From IMG/VR virus record IMGVR_UViG_3300013132_000070, positions 1 through 50,494 of that record: DNA of 50,494 nucleotides. One strand, given 5' to 3'. Below the pieces are notes generated by a model, which worked only from the letters and a program-made list of their open reading frames with translations, was not told the origin of the DNA and ran no database searches. Source of the stretch: a virus. Both the position numbers and the translations under genes were made by a program. Numbering within the stretch: position 1 is the first letter of the stretch; each line of letters begins with the position of its first letter. This document shows, piece by piece, positions 34,678 to 42,143 of the stretch.

Positions 34678-36804
34678 TCAGTATCCCATTTCTGAGATGA
34701 GCCATTGTTTCTTACAGTAAAAGCCTAACGACTCCAGTACCAATCGATAGCCATTGGTCAGTTCCAATACGACCCGCTTAGTATCCATGATGGCTTTAAG
34801 TTCTTCAGGGATGCCGTGCGATTGGACATGATCGAGTGGAATGAGAAACATACCGATCGTCGTCTTTTTGTTTAACCGCATCCACGCTTCTAACCGTGAC
34901 GCTAATTCACGATCTACAATAGCCTGAAGCCATTGTTTGACTGCCGTCTTATTTTCCAGCTTAGTGGGAATTTTAATGGCGACATACGGTGGAGGATTCA
35001 CCGAGCCGTACTTCGGTGCAAAGACTTCTTGCCACAATGTGTAATGTTGAAACGGAGATTTGTCAGGTGGCAGGACGTACCCGGCTGCATCTTTGATCAT
35101 CATGCTACGGCAATACTCTTCATCACCTTGCAGCAATGACAATGTGATCGACCGTTCCACATCCCCGATACTGCGCAATAGTTTATACAACGAGATTTTC
35201 TGACCACTAGCTACGGTGTCCAAGATTCCTCGAATAGTCGCATGAGTATTTTTAATCAGACTCACTGGACTTGCGCTGCTGATGAGGTGTACTCCTTTGG
35301 TATCGTACTCTGGTTCGGCATAGACATTACCTTCCTGGTATATGGTGCGAGCTGCATAATGTTTAGCTTTACTAGTGAGCATAAAGGCATCCCAGATGTA
35401 TTCCCCTTTTACAGCCAAGACATACAAATACTCTTTGGGAGTATTCATATTGGCTGACAGGATGGCTAAGATGTGGGCCATCGATTGCGTGGTCAAATAC
35501 GCGACAGCAGCTGCGATCCCGAGGGAGGTCGCATTGACGGCGCTGTTGCCCTGATACCACTCCACCCACTTATCGACCGAATAACAGGAACTGTCAGTAT
35601 CGCTGAGCGGGACGACCCGCCGTAGCATGTGAGGGATCTGGGCGATCGAGGCCGGCAGATTGTCCGTGAGAAAGAAGATGTCGATCAAGTCACGGTATTG
35701 GCCGATGGTATCGTAGATGTGATCAGCCGTTCCTACAATAGCATCTAGTACACCGGCCTCCGCCATCTTATCGTAGTTCTTACCCATGCCTTTGATCTGC
35801 ATCGCACAGACCTGGTGGGAGAATAACACAATGTCTTCGTTGAGGGTCTTGACCCTAGCTAAGCTATTCGGTTCAGCCGTGGTGACGATGGTAGCCAACG
35901 TCTGTAAAAATGTCCGTACACAGTCTGAATTAAAGAGGCGAAGATGATAGAAATCACCGGTGTACACAAAAGCCGCCCGCTGTAATGGATCTAGCGTCTC
36001 GACATACGTCCGAATCGTCTGTAAATACCGACCATCTCGCCAATACAGATCGGTAGAATACTGAATGACCTGCATCATCTCCTCGACTGTCGGGTAATGT
36101 AAGGCGTATCTTGTCATCACGGCTGTCATCGCCTCTCGATCGGTATGAGTGATCGTAGAAATGATGTTATTAATGGCAATATCGGGCGACCAATAATGGC
36201 GGTTACCAGCCAGCATGCGTTCATTGGTGGCATTACAAAGTGAGACGACAGTGCGAGTGATAGAGGTCAGCGTGCTGTGTGCAGTAGGATTGTACAGCAC
36301 CGTACCTTCCGTACCAAATGATCCCGACATGGCATTATTATAGATTTTCTTTTTGCTCTGAACGTTTTCCTGATATGTATGTTCAGCAAGATTACCTTCA
36401 GCCTTTGCCTGGTGAGATTTCTTCTTAGCGATCGAACGGAGCTTTTTGTTCTTTTCTGTAAAATTCACCAATATAGATCGGCGCATCTCAGGGTGCAGAT
36501 AGACAGTAAAGCTTGGGGCTAGAATGTAGCCGTTGCGGATGACGTTCTGAATGAAGTGACTGAGGGGTGTCTCTGTCACATGGTTGTCTCCATTGTCAAG
36601 TCGTTCATAGTGACGGATGACGGGATCGCGCATGTTAGGAAACGCCTGGGTCTTCAGCGCATTCAGAATATAGGCACGGCATGCATCGAGTGGATCACCA
36701 GTCATGCTGTTTAAGTAATGAGTCATTTGATCGATATACTGGCCGATGGGATTGATCTGGCGGGTATAGGACTCAGTCGCTTTAAGGAAAGGATTTTGTG
36801 ACAT
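34678..36804 (-). CDS. Family B DNA polymerase, C-terminal (palm/thumb) half
   Basis: 708 residues. 'ILAPSFTVYLHPEMRR' (about 94-109) leads into motif B 'KKKIYNNAMSGSFG' (151-164; family 'K..NS.YG') and 'YNPTAH...SITRTVV', then, after an insertion of about 240 residues instead of roughly 60, motif C DTDSS (402-406). Motif A (D..SLYPS) and the 3'-5' exonuclease are absent, so they should be on another gene, as in split phage DNA polymerases. The downstream part would be thumb. Single gene with terminator; ATG at 36804 follows a region of a ribosome-site-like GGCTACACC. Alternative: a polymerase with very unusual motif A. Confidence 0.75.
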   Translation of the reverse strand: MSQNPFLKATESYTRQINPIGQYIDQMTHYLNSMTGDPLDACRAYILNALKTQAFPNMRDPVIRHYERLDNGDNHVTETPLSHFIQNVIRNGYILAPSFTVYLHPEMRRSILVNFTEKNKKLRSIAKKKSHQAKAEGNLAEHTYQENVQSKKKIYNNAMSGSFGTEGTVLYNPTAHSTLTSITRTVVSLCNATNERMLAGNRHYWSPDIAINNIISTITHTDREAMTAVMTRYALHYPTVEEMMQVIQYSTDLYWRDGRYLQTIRTYVETLDPLQRAAFVYTGDFYHLRLFNSDCVRTFLQTLATIVTTAEPNSLARVKTLNEDIVLFSHQVCAMQIKGMGKNYDKMAEAGVLDAIVGTADHIYDTIGQYRDLIDIFFLTDNLPASIAQIPHMLRRVVPLSDTDSSCYSVDKWVEWYQGNSAVNATSLGIAAAVAYLTTQSMAHILAILSANMNTPKEYLYVLAVKGEYIWDAFMLTSKAKHYAARTIYQEGNVYAEPEYDTKGVHLISSASPVSLIKNTHATIRGILDTVASGQKISLYKLLRSIGDVERSITLSLLQGDEEYCRSMMIKDAAGYVLPPDKSPFQHYTLWQEVFAPKYGSVNPPPYVAIKIPTKLENKTAVKQWLQAIVDRELASRLEAWMRLNKKTTIGMFLIPLDHVQSHGIPEELKAIMDTKRVVLELTNGYRLVLESLGFYCKKQWLISEMGY

Positions 36805-36866
36805 GGTGTAGCCTGTAGTACGGTAAAGGATCCATCACGATAACGGAATACCGTAAGAGAATATTG

Positions 36867-36910
36867 AAAAAAAAATACTAGCGCATAAAAGGAGCCCCCA
36901 AAGGAGCTCC
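36867..36910 (-). terminator. Terminator after the gene at 36924
   Basis: Minus strand: GGAGCTCC...GGGGGCTCC hairpin, then TTTTATGCGCTAGTA and nine T. Stem followed by UAUGCG and a distant U-tract. Confidence 0.7.
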
Positions 36911-36923
36911 CTCTCTGATCGAC

Positions 36924-37403
36924 TTATCCTTGGATGTAAGCCGGCCGACTACGGTCTTTCAGCCATCTTCTCCCTGCCTTCACCATCCGTGTTACAGGAT
37001 CAGTCTTTACCCTGTACTCCCATCTGTGGACAAATAATGAGTTTATTCCCTTTCTTACTAACTCCGGATGAAGGATGGTGACCTTCTTACTGTTAACTAC
37101 AGAAAACGGCTCTCCGTAGTTCAGGCAGTACAGAAAGTCCAATTTACCAATTAAACTATCCTCATCGACTCTAAAAATAGTTTCCCCTATCCACCCATGG
37201 TTGCTGGGGGAGATGTCCTGTATCAGCCATGTGTCGAGGCCGATTTTGGCCAGCGCCATCAGGCGCCACTCGCCATTAGGACTATCATGAGCTCCCATGA
37301 TAAATACTTGCGCACGGGGCACGTAGCCCTGCGATCGGAAAGATGCTCCGATTTGACAGCATATGATCGTGCCAATGAATTCATTTGCTTGCTTCTTATC
37401 CAT
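36924..37403 (-). CDS. Unknown protein with the conserved leader
   Basis: 159 residues from MDKKQANEFIGTIICCQIGA at 37403. An in-frame ATG at 37457 was rejected because the leader CACTACAAGAGGTG stands immediately before 37403. Beta-rich ('WRLMALAKIGLDTWLIQDI', 'PFSVVNSKKVTILHP'), basic C-terminus (RRWLKDRSR). Short, single gene behind an early-promoter-like repeat. It may be an early host-interaction protein. Confidence 0.5.
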   Translation of the reverse strand: MDKKQANEFIGTIICCQIGASFRSQGYVPRAQVFIMGAHDSPNGEWRLMALAKIGLDTWLIQDISPSNHGWIGETIFRVDEDSLIGKLDFLYCLNYGEPFSVVNSKKVTILHPELVRKGINSLFVHRWEYRVKTDPVTRMVKAGRRWLKDRSRPAYIQG

Positions 37404-37409
37404 TATTTT

Positions 37410-37423
37410 CACCTCTTGTAGTG
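37410..37423 (-). promoter_or_regulatory. Shared ribosome site leader CACTACAAGAGGTG
   Basis: Seen on the minus strand 7 nt before the ATG at 37403. It matches the leaders at 8959-8972 and 16713-16726 and fixes the start codon. Confidence 0.5.
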
Positions 37424-37460
37424 TTTGTGAGACTAGAAATTTGAGCACAACGCTCATAGA

Positions 37461-37491
37461 TAATATACGGGATTATAAAAATCTGCAATCG
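37461..37491 (-). promoter_or_regulatory. Early-type promoter repeat, copy 1
   Basis: Minus strand: CGATTGCAGATTTTTATAAT then CCCGTATATTA. It matches 28 of 31 nt of copy 2 (37924-37954). T-rich block, TATAAT and TATATTA are close to the TATATTAC that I recall from phiKZ early promoters. The gene at 37403 starts 58 nt downstream. Confidence 0.6.
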
Positions 37492-37515
37492 TGCTCCTGC
37501 GATACAGCGGCATAA

Positions 37516-37537
37516 ATGCCAGGACGCTGCCTGGCAT
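37516..37537 (-). terminator. Hairpin downstream of the micro-ORF region
   Basis: ATGCCAGG / CCTGGCAT 8-bp stem with a 6-nt loop, followed on the minus strand by TTATGCCGC. No U-tract. It lies after the terminator at 37547 in transcription order. Confidence 0.35.
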
Positions 37538-37546
37538 CATCACTCT

Positions 37547-37587
37547 AAAAAAAGAGCTGCTCTGGCACCATGAGATAACAGAGCAGC
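37547..37587 (-). terminator. Rho-independent terminator of the short transcript
   Basis: Minus strand: GCTGCTCTG, 14-nt loop, CAGAGCAGC, then TCTTTTTTT. Here the U-tract is attached, unlike most terminators in this window. It would end any transcript from the promoter repeat at 37924. Confidence 0.7.
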
Positions 37588-37660
37588 CAAGTCATTACAA
37601 GAGGAGATTGCAACACAAAACCAAATCGAAGTATACCTCTATTCCTTTACCCCACTAACA

Positions 37661-37690
37661 GAGCCGTCTCCCCGTACGGGGAGACGGCTC
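37661..37690. repeat. 30-nt perfect palindrome
   Basis: GAGCCGTCTCCCC GTAC GGGGAGACGGCTC, followed on the plus strand by TATGCCG. It has no plus-strand gene before it. It may be a terminator for plus-strand readthrough or a hairpin of a non-coding RNA on the minus strand. Confidence 0.55.
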
Positions 37691-37763
37691 TATGCCGTAC
37701 GACGTTCGAATGTAACGTCATTTCACCATCTTCCTTATAGCAGCCAAATAGGAAAAATACTGC

Positions 37764-37832
37764 TTAAGTTATCGTCGGTGTAGGTTTTTTAGAAACGCGG
37801 TCTCCTACGATGTGTTCTACTTTGCATACCAT
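37764..37832 (-). CDS. Micro-ORF, 22 residues
   Basis: ATG at 37832 is preceded by AGGGTG at good spacing; the peptide is MVCKVEHIVGDRVSKKPTPT plus IT. It lies behind early-type promoter copy 2, but a stem and a T7 run lie between promoter and ORF. Ribosome site and Lys-rich composition favour translation; shortness means chance cannot be excluded. Confidence 0.35.
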   Translation of the reverse strand: MVCKVEHIVGDRVSKKPTPTIT

Positions 37833-37845
37833 AAGTTACACCCTA

Positions 37846-37889
37846 AAAAAATATAGGGTCTTAACAGGCGCACCGTTCAGTGCGCCTGT
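37846..37889 (-). terminator. Hairpin and T7 run close to promoter copy 2
   Basis: Minus strand: ACAGGCGCAC TGAACG GTGCGCCTGT (37889-37864), then TAAGACCCTATA and TTTTTTT. It lies only about 35 nt below promoter copy 2, so a transcript of about 80 nt would end here, or it attenuates expression of the micro-ORF. Confidence 0.55.
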
Positions 37890-37923
37890 AAAACCTAATT
37901 CCCTCCATTCAATGGATCAAGGC

Positions 37924-37954
37924 TAGTATATGGGATTATAAAAATCTGCACTCG
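37924..37954 (-). promoter_or_regulatory. Early-type promoter repeat, copy 2
   Basis: Minus strand: CGAGTGCAGATTTTTATAAT then CCCATATACTA. 28 of 31 nt match copy 1. It sits directly below the terminator of the interrupted gene at 38015. Confidence 0.6.
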
Positions 37955-37967
37955 CCCGATTTAAAAA

Positions 37968-38005
37968 ACGAGCAGGGCGATACCACCTTGATGCAGTATC
38001 GCTCT
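37968..38005 (-). terminator. Terminator after the interrupted gene
   Basis: Minus strand: GCGATAC TGCATCAAGGTG GTATCGC, then CCTGCTCG and TTTTTT. Stem, 8-nt spacer, U-tract, as at other gene ends. Confidence 0.65.
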
Positions 38006-38014
38006 ACAGTCGAC

Positions 38015-38455
38015 TCACTCCGGGCCTTCATGGATATCCCACAGATCCATGATCGCTTCGACCGTACACAGCCAGTCGCCGACGGTCGTCTCATAGCCCT
38101 CCCCTTCCATGTGCATCGGAATAAGGATCCGGGCTTGCATGAGATCGGCGATGCTGTAATCCAACCAAATGGCATGCCGTCGACTGCGCTGCAGTGTACA
38201 AGCCAACAGCCGGAAGTCGATCCGTTCAACATTCGGTCAGACTTGTACGTACAGGCCGTCATCCTGATCCGGTCGGTTGAGGATCCGGACGACAGTCAAT
38301 CGATCTTCGGTGGCATAGAGGACATCCATATCCCCTTCAAACCGGTCGCCGTACAGGTCGATGATGCCTTGTATGTATCCCAAATCCCGCGGACTAAACG
38401 CTACTCCTTTAATGTAGTTTTTGCCGTTACGATAACGGTGGGGTAGGGGCCGCAT
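38015..38455 (-). pseudogene. Small gene interrupted by an in-frame TGA
   Basis: First part from ATG 38455: 72 residues 'MRPLPHRYRNGKNYIKG...DDGLYVQV', then TGA at 38239-38237, then the same frame continues for 74 codons 'PNVERIDFRLLACTLQRSRR...DIHEGPE' to a real stop at 38015. The second part has no ATG or GTG in frame and no ribosome site, and only a TTG at 38206. One coding region of about 147 residues broken by TGA (TGG to TGA would explain it) is the simplest reading. Readthrough or a sequencing error are alternatives. Product unknown. Confidence 0.5.
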
Positions 38456-38467
38456 GCGATTATCTCG

Positions 38468-38869
38468 TTATTGCCAAGGGACAGTAGTGGACTCACGGGT
38501 GATGACTTTACCGGTCGGGGACAGAATAGCCCACTGCTCTAAGCCGTCTGTCATCTCGGGTGTCCAAAACATCTTTAACAGAAACTCCGCCCCTGAGAAA
38601 CTGACCCGTGGACCGTCCACACCGATCCACCAGCCGGACTCATTCATATAAATGGCTTTGGTCTGGCTGCCGGATTTGCACTGATACCCGGCAGTGGCGT
38701 AAGCCGGTAAGCGGTCTAACGAGCCTTCGCTGTTCATCAACCACCGGACGGGCGGCAGGTGTTCAAAGTTATAGACCTTCTCGGCCGTGATAAAGCGCAT
38801 TCGTTGCATTTTAGCTTGGATGACCGATAAGCCTACGGCCTGGGGTTCGTATTGTAGGTTGAGGTACAT
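38468..38869 (-). CDS. Unknown small protein
   Basis: 133 residues; start 38869 is preceded by AAAGGTGTAAC. Beta-rich with many aromatics ('GWWIGVDGPRVSFSGAEFL', 'EQWAILSPTGKVITRE'). Its stop lies 12 nt before the ATG of the interrupted gene, so both share a transcript. A leader with a CCAGACG/CGTCTGG hairpin precedes it (38897-38932). Function unknown. Confidence 0.5.
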   Translation of the reverse strand: MYLNLQYEPQAVGLSVIQAKMQRMRFITAEKVYNFEHLPPVRWLMNSEGSLDRLPAYATAGYQCKSGSQTKAIYMNESGWWIGVDGPRVSFSGAEFLLKMFWTPEMTDGLEQWAILSPTGKVITRESTTVPWQ

Positions 38870-38978
38870 GTTACACCTTTAGGGTTTGATACACCAACCA
38901 GACGCCGTGTATGAGAGCATACGTCTGGACGTATAAGTGCTAGGGTGATAGAAATCAATGACATCTAATAAAAGTCAT

Positions 38979-39386
38979 TCATGCGCTGACCGCTTGGGTT
39001 TTGATAGTGAAGCCGCTGTACCCCATCAATGTCAAGGTATCACGAATCTTTGTGGCGTCTTCTGCAGTCGCCACCGGGATGGTTACCGAGACTGTCATGA
39101 CATCCGCTGTGGTGATCGAATTGGAATCTATCCATTCATACGCTAAGATCTCCGTACGTTTATCCGGCGATTCCAATAACAGATAAGTGTACTGTGTAGG
39201 ATCTTCTTCGGTGCCCGAAGGAAGTAGTGGGTAAACGATCCTGGCTTTCTGGCTGACGGCATCCTGCTTGATGGCCATCGAGTAGTCCAGGATGGCTTTT
39301 ATTTTACTAGCTGTACGAGACCCACCTAAAACCGATGGGGCTAATGTCGTAAAACTATACCGGCGATTAGGGACAAACGTATACAT
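38979..39386 (-). CDS. Unknown small virion-type protein
   Basis: 135 residues. 'FTTLAPSVLGGSRTASKIKA' and 'YTYLLLESPDKRTEILAYEWI', then 'TISVTIPVATAEDATKIRDTL' (in parts), an all-beta fold with SH3-like feel. It follows the overlapping unknown-gene operon, starting 3 nt after the previous stop, as its last member. It may be a small virion protein; function unknown. Confidence 0.5.
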   Translation of the reverse strand: MYTFVPNRRYSFTTLAPSVLGGSRTASKIKAILDYSMAIKQDAVSQKARIVYPLLPSGTEEDPTQYTYLLLESPDKRTEILAYEWIDSNSITTADVMTVSVTIPVATAEDATKIRDTLTLMGYSGFTIKTQAVSA

Positions 39387-39388
39387 GG

Positions 39389-39937
39389 TTAAAATCCTAC
39401 AAAGTAGTAAGGGTCGTCGCCGCTGGTCAACACCAGGCTATCCAACGACGGATGGTAAAGGATATACTGGACTTGCGACATCACCTGAAAATAGCCTTGA
39501 TCACGTATCGCAAAATACACATCTAATCCAAACGCTACCGTGAGCTTCTTCAGTTCATGAACGAAGATGGGGTTAGCATTCAGTAGATTGTGTTTGAGTA
39601 GTCTATCAATATACGGTAGATCTTGCAATTGCTTACCGTATACTTGAAAGTCCGTGGTAAAAGACGCCATGATCTGGTTGATCAATTCTTCGTACCACTG
39701 TTGGGCTGTCCAGTAACGAAGGTCCTGCATCACGTTCTGAGAGCGTCGTAATGAATGCAATCCATTATCGACGGCGTGTACCGTCCACTCCGAGATGAGC
39801 TGATGCACGATATGCATCAGCCCCTGTCGAAATGTCTTCGCAATACCATGAATATCGATTATGATGTACGTTGGGAATTGCGTCGATGTCGATAATGGTA
39901 GTCCTGTATCAAAGTGTGCTGTAGTAACGTTCCACAT
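39389..39937 (-). CDS. Unknown protein, member 5 of the overlapping operon
   Basis: 182 residues starting 29 nt inside the preceding gene. Helical, Gln/Trp/Tyr-rich ('RYWTAQQWYEELINQIM', 'FVHELKKLTVAFGLDVYFAI'). Ends 'SGDDPYYFVGF'. No family recognised. The five genes 39389-41990 have similar size, composition and coupling. Confidence 0.5.
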   Translation of the reverse strand: MWNVTTAHFDTGLPLSTSTQFPTYIIIDIHGIAKTFRQGLMHIVHQLISEWTVHAVDNGLHSLRRSQNVMQDLRYWTAQQWYEELINQIMASFTTDFQVYGKQLQDLPYIDRLLKHNLLNANPIFVHELKKLTVAFGLDVYFAIRDQGYFQVMSQVQYILYHPSLDSLVLTSGDDPYYFVGF

Positions 39938-40418
39938 ACGGTAAACTCGGATCTGTATCTAAGTGTAGTAAAAACTCATCCTGCTCTGTAGGTGATTTGA
40001 CCATAAACCCAATTGTATCCGGCATCTCTAACCACAGGTAGTGATACGGCAATAGACCGTGTTCGTGATACACTCCACATTCCCCTAAGCGCTGAAAGAT
40101 TGCATCGATCAACAATCCAGTACTGACAATGATCTCTTTCGTGGAATGGGGAGGTCGGTAACGGCCGCAGTCATCCAACAACGTCTCGATAAAACAATGG
40201 CGTAAGATTGGATAATCCTCTTCAATCTTAAACAACTCGAACAAATCGGTACAGAAGGCATCGATCATCGCACTACGACGGAGATGGACATCCTTGAGAC
40301 AATCGTACTGATCATTTTGTTCCATCTGACACTGGTAGAGGCTGAAGATCGGTAACGTCCGCAAGCTGATCGGTGAGGCCAGGACCAGGCAAAGAGGTGG
40401 ACGTAAGAAGTCAGTCAT
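39909..40418 (-). CDS. Unknown protein, member 4 of the overlapping operon
   Basis: 169 residues; ATG overlaps the previous stop as ATGA. Helical with several Cys ('QYDCLKDVHLRRSAMIDAFC', 'RLGECGVYHEHGLLPYHYLWLEM' in parts). Likely soluble. No function recognised. Confidence 0.5.
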   Translation of the reverse strand: MTDFLRPPLCLVLASPISLRTLPIFSLYQCQMEQNDQYDCLKDVHLRRSAMIDAFCTDLFELFKIEEDYPILRHCFIETLLDDCGRYRPPHSTKEIIVSTGLLIDAIFQRLGECGVYHEHGLLPYHYLWLEMPDTIGFMVKSPTEQDEFLLHLDTDPSLPYVERYYSTL

Positions 40419-40876
40419 AACGACCTACAAGGTGCTTTAATGAGCACATCCGAGGACATATAGTGACGCAAGTCCGATCGGATCAGCAACATACTGTACC
40501 GATCCAACCACCGGTGAAATAAATACTCACCACTCAAGCCAGGCATCATTCTTTCCATATGGTCGTAGATCTCTATCAAGAGTGTATCAACCGTGAATTC
40601 GGCTAACGTCATAAACCGATCATCCATCAAGGAGTCATCAACACGTTGATAGAACAACTCCCAAAATGGCTCATCAAAATCTTGGTAAACCGGAATCGAA
40701 ACGATAGTCTCTACGATCAGGTGCAATGGAAAGTACTGATACAGCTTAAAGCGGGGGTCTTCAAAATGACGCAGCCACTGCATGTCCATCGTGACAAGAA
40801 CAGGAGCCTGTCGGTAATCCCGTCTATGTAGCTGACGGGCACTGGGGCGAGTAGGAGTTGATGTAGTAAAGGCCAT
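40415..40876 (-). CDS. Unknown protein, member 3 of the overlapping operon
   Basis: 153 residues from MAFTTSTPTRPSARQ at 40876, with GAGGC before it; an ATG at 40906 is unsupported. Short Thr/Pro-rich N-terminus, then acidic and helical ('FWELFYQRVDDSLMDD', 'YLFHRWLDRYSMLLIRSDL'). No family recognised. Confidence 0.5.
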   Translation of the reverse strand: MAFTTSTPTRPSARQLHRRDYRQAPVLVTMDMQWLRHFEDPRFKLYQYFPLHLIVETIVSIPVYQDFDEPFWELFYQRVDDSLMDDRFMTLAEFTVDTLLIEIYDHMERMMPGLSGEYLFHRWLDRYSMLLIRSDLRHYMSSDVLIKAPCRSL

Positions 40877-40893
40877 AAGGTGCCTCGCAATGA

Positions 40894-41613
40894 CTAAGGA
40901 GCCCAATCATCTAAATAGATGCTGTTGGTGTCAGATAGATCCGGCAGACCGAGTTCTTGTAACGATTGAAGTCGGTACATCTCACGGTCCCAGTCCTCTG
41001 ACTGTTGCCGAGTCCAATCAACGATACGAAAGTCTTCAGCTCGATCGATGATCACATCATGCTGATGACGTTTAACGAAAAAGATAGACCACACTTGGTT
41101 ATCTATAAAGTCATCGACCAGTTTGATCAGCTCAAAACACAATTCTTCCAATTCATCATACCGCACCCTATTGCGGTACATGGGTTGAATGTAATTGCCT
41201 ATCATAGTCTCTGATGTAGGATTCCAATCGTGATAAACCCGGCGGCTAATTCGTATCTTGATCAACAACACTGCAGTTTGAATAGCCCGTACCGGTACTT
41301 TCGGTACCGGACTTAGAAACCGGTGTTTATGTTGCATGATGTACCGTGGGATAACGACTACCCCACTGTCATCGACGACCGCTTCTCGGACTGCATCCAA
41401 TTCGGTTAAAGGGATTTGCAACGGATATTGCGATTCTGCATAATACCGTCCCGTTTGCAACAACGGTACGATATCGTTCATAACGTAAATACCCGGTTCA
41501 GGTGGTAAGAAATACGGCCCAATGTGATCCTGCAACCGCGGAATGTACTCCAGTAACGGGATAACCAGAGAAGCACGGGGTTCTAACATGGGCGCTATGT
41601 CGTACGGATTCAT
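40894..41613 (-). CDS. Unknown protein, member 2 of the overlapping operon
   Basis: 239 residues; ATG overlaps the previous stop as ATGA. 'YVMNDIVPLLQTGRYYAESQ' and 'VVVIPRYIMQHKHRFLSP' give an N-terminal beta part; the second half is helical ('ELEELCFELIKLVDDFIDNQVW', in parts) and ends acidic. Unknown. Confidence 0.5.
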   Translation of the reverse strand: MNPYDIAPMLEPRASLVIPLLEYIPRLQDHIGPYFLPPEPGIYVMNDIVPLLQTGRYYAESQYPLQIPLTELDAVREAVVDDSGVVVIPRYIMQHKHRFLSPVPKVPVRAIQTAVLLIKIRISRRVYHDWNPTSETMIGNYIQPMYRNRVRYDELEELCFELIKLVDDFIDNQVWSIFFVKRHQHDVIIDRAEDFRIVDWTRQQSEDWDREMYRLQSLQELGLPDLSDTNSIYLDDWAP

Positions 41614-41990
41614 AAACTGCGCACCAGAATGAGTTGGCTGTACGTCACAATAGCTTTTAGAATTGTGCCGTTAGCAAAATGCAATCCCTGCGTGTTAATC
41701 CAATACCCCATGTGCCGATCCACCAATGTCTTAATGGCAGGAATTCTGTAAATTGTTTTATACAAGTCGTGGGTCAGATGGTTGGCCATTTCAACGAATT
41801 GACCACGGTGGCGCAGTACTTCGACCAAGCTCTCCTGGACGATCCAGTCAAAGGCTTCTTCGATATCTGCAGCCGTCAATGGTCGGAATGGTGTCAAGAC
41901 AAACCATTCCGACTGAATCGCCGGTAAGATTCTCGGCGTGACATCGCCGAGGTCAGCAATCAGTATCGATTGCGTGCGGTATAAGTTCAT
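41610..41990 (-). CDS. Unknown protein, member 1 of the overlapping operon
   Basis: 126 residues; first gene of the chain. 'AADIEEAFDWIVQESLVEVL' and 'YWINTQGLHFANGTILKAIV' (in parts). The ending 'YSQLILVRSL' resembles 'YSMLLIRSDL' in member 3, which hints at common ancestry. The region just upstream (41991-42071) lacks a clear CATATACT. Confidence 0.5.
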   Translation of the reverse strand: MNLYRTQSILIADLGDVTPRILPAIQSEWFVLTPFRPLTAADIEEAFDWIVQESLVEVLRHRGQFVEMANHLTHDLYKTIYRIPAIKTLVDRHMGYWINTQGLHFANGTILKAIVTYSQLILVRSL

Positions 41991-42071
41991 ACGTGTGGAC
42001 TCCTCTTATTCTATCACATATCGCGTATCGCCGTTTTTTTATCGATAACCGGTAGGCATCCCCTCGAAATG

Positions 42072-42125
42072 AAAAAAATAGCGTCATAGACGGTTTAGGA
42101 GGCCTTTACGCACTCCTAAACCGTC
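42072..42125 (-). terminator. Terminator of the PhuZ gene
   Basis: Minus strand: GACGGTTTAGGAG, 11-nt loop, CTCCTAAACCGTC, then TATGACGCTA and TTTTTTT. A 13-bp stem with UAUGACG and a U-tract 10 nt off the stem. Confidence 0.85.
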
Positions 42126-42143
42126 ATAGGCATTCAGCCGCTA

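Noticed and set aside
38237-38239. General UGA recoding in this phage
   Set aside because: Many clear genes here end in TGA within TGATG or ATGA overlaps, so UGA is a working stop codon.
37936-38262. 108-codon minus-strand frame starting MTACTYKSDRM
   Set aside because: It overlaps the interrupted gene in another frame, has Cys/Ser/Arg-rich shadow composition and runs through the terminator hairpin.
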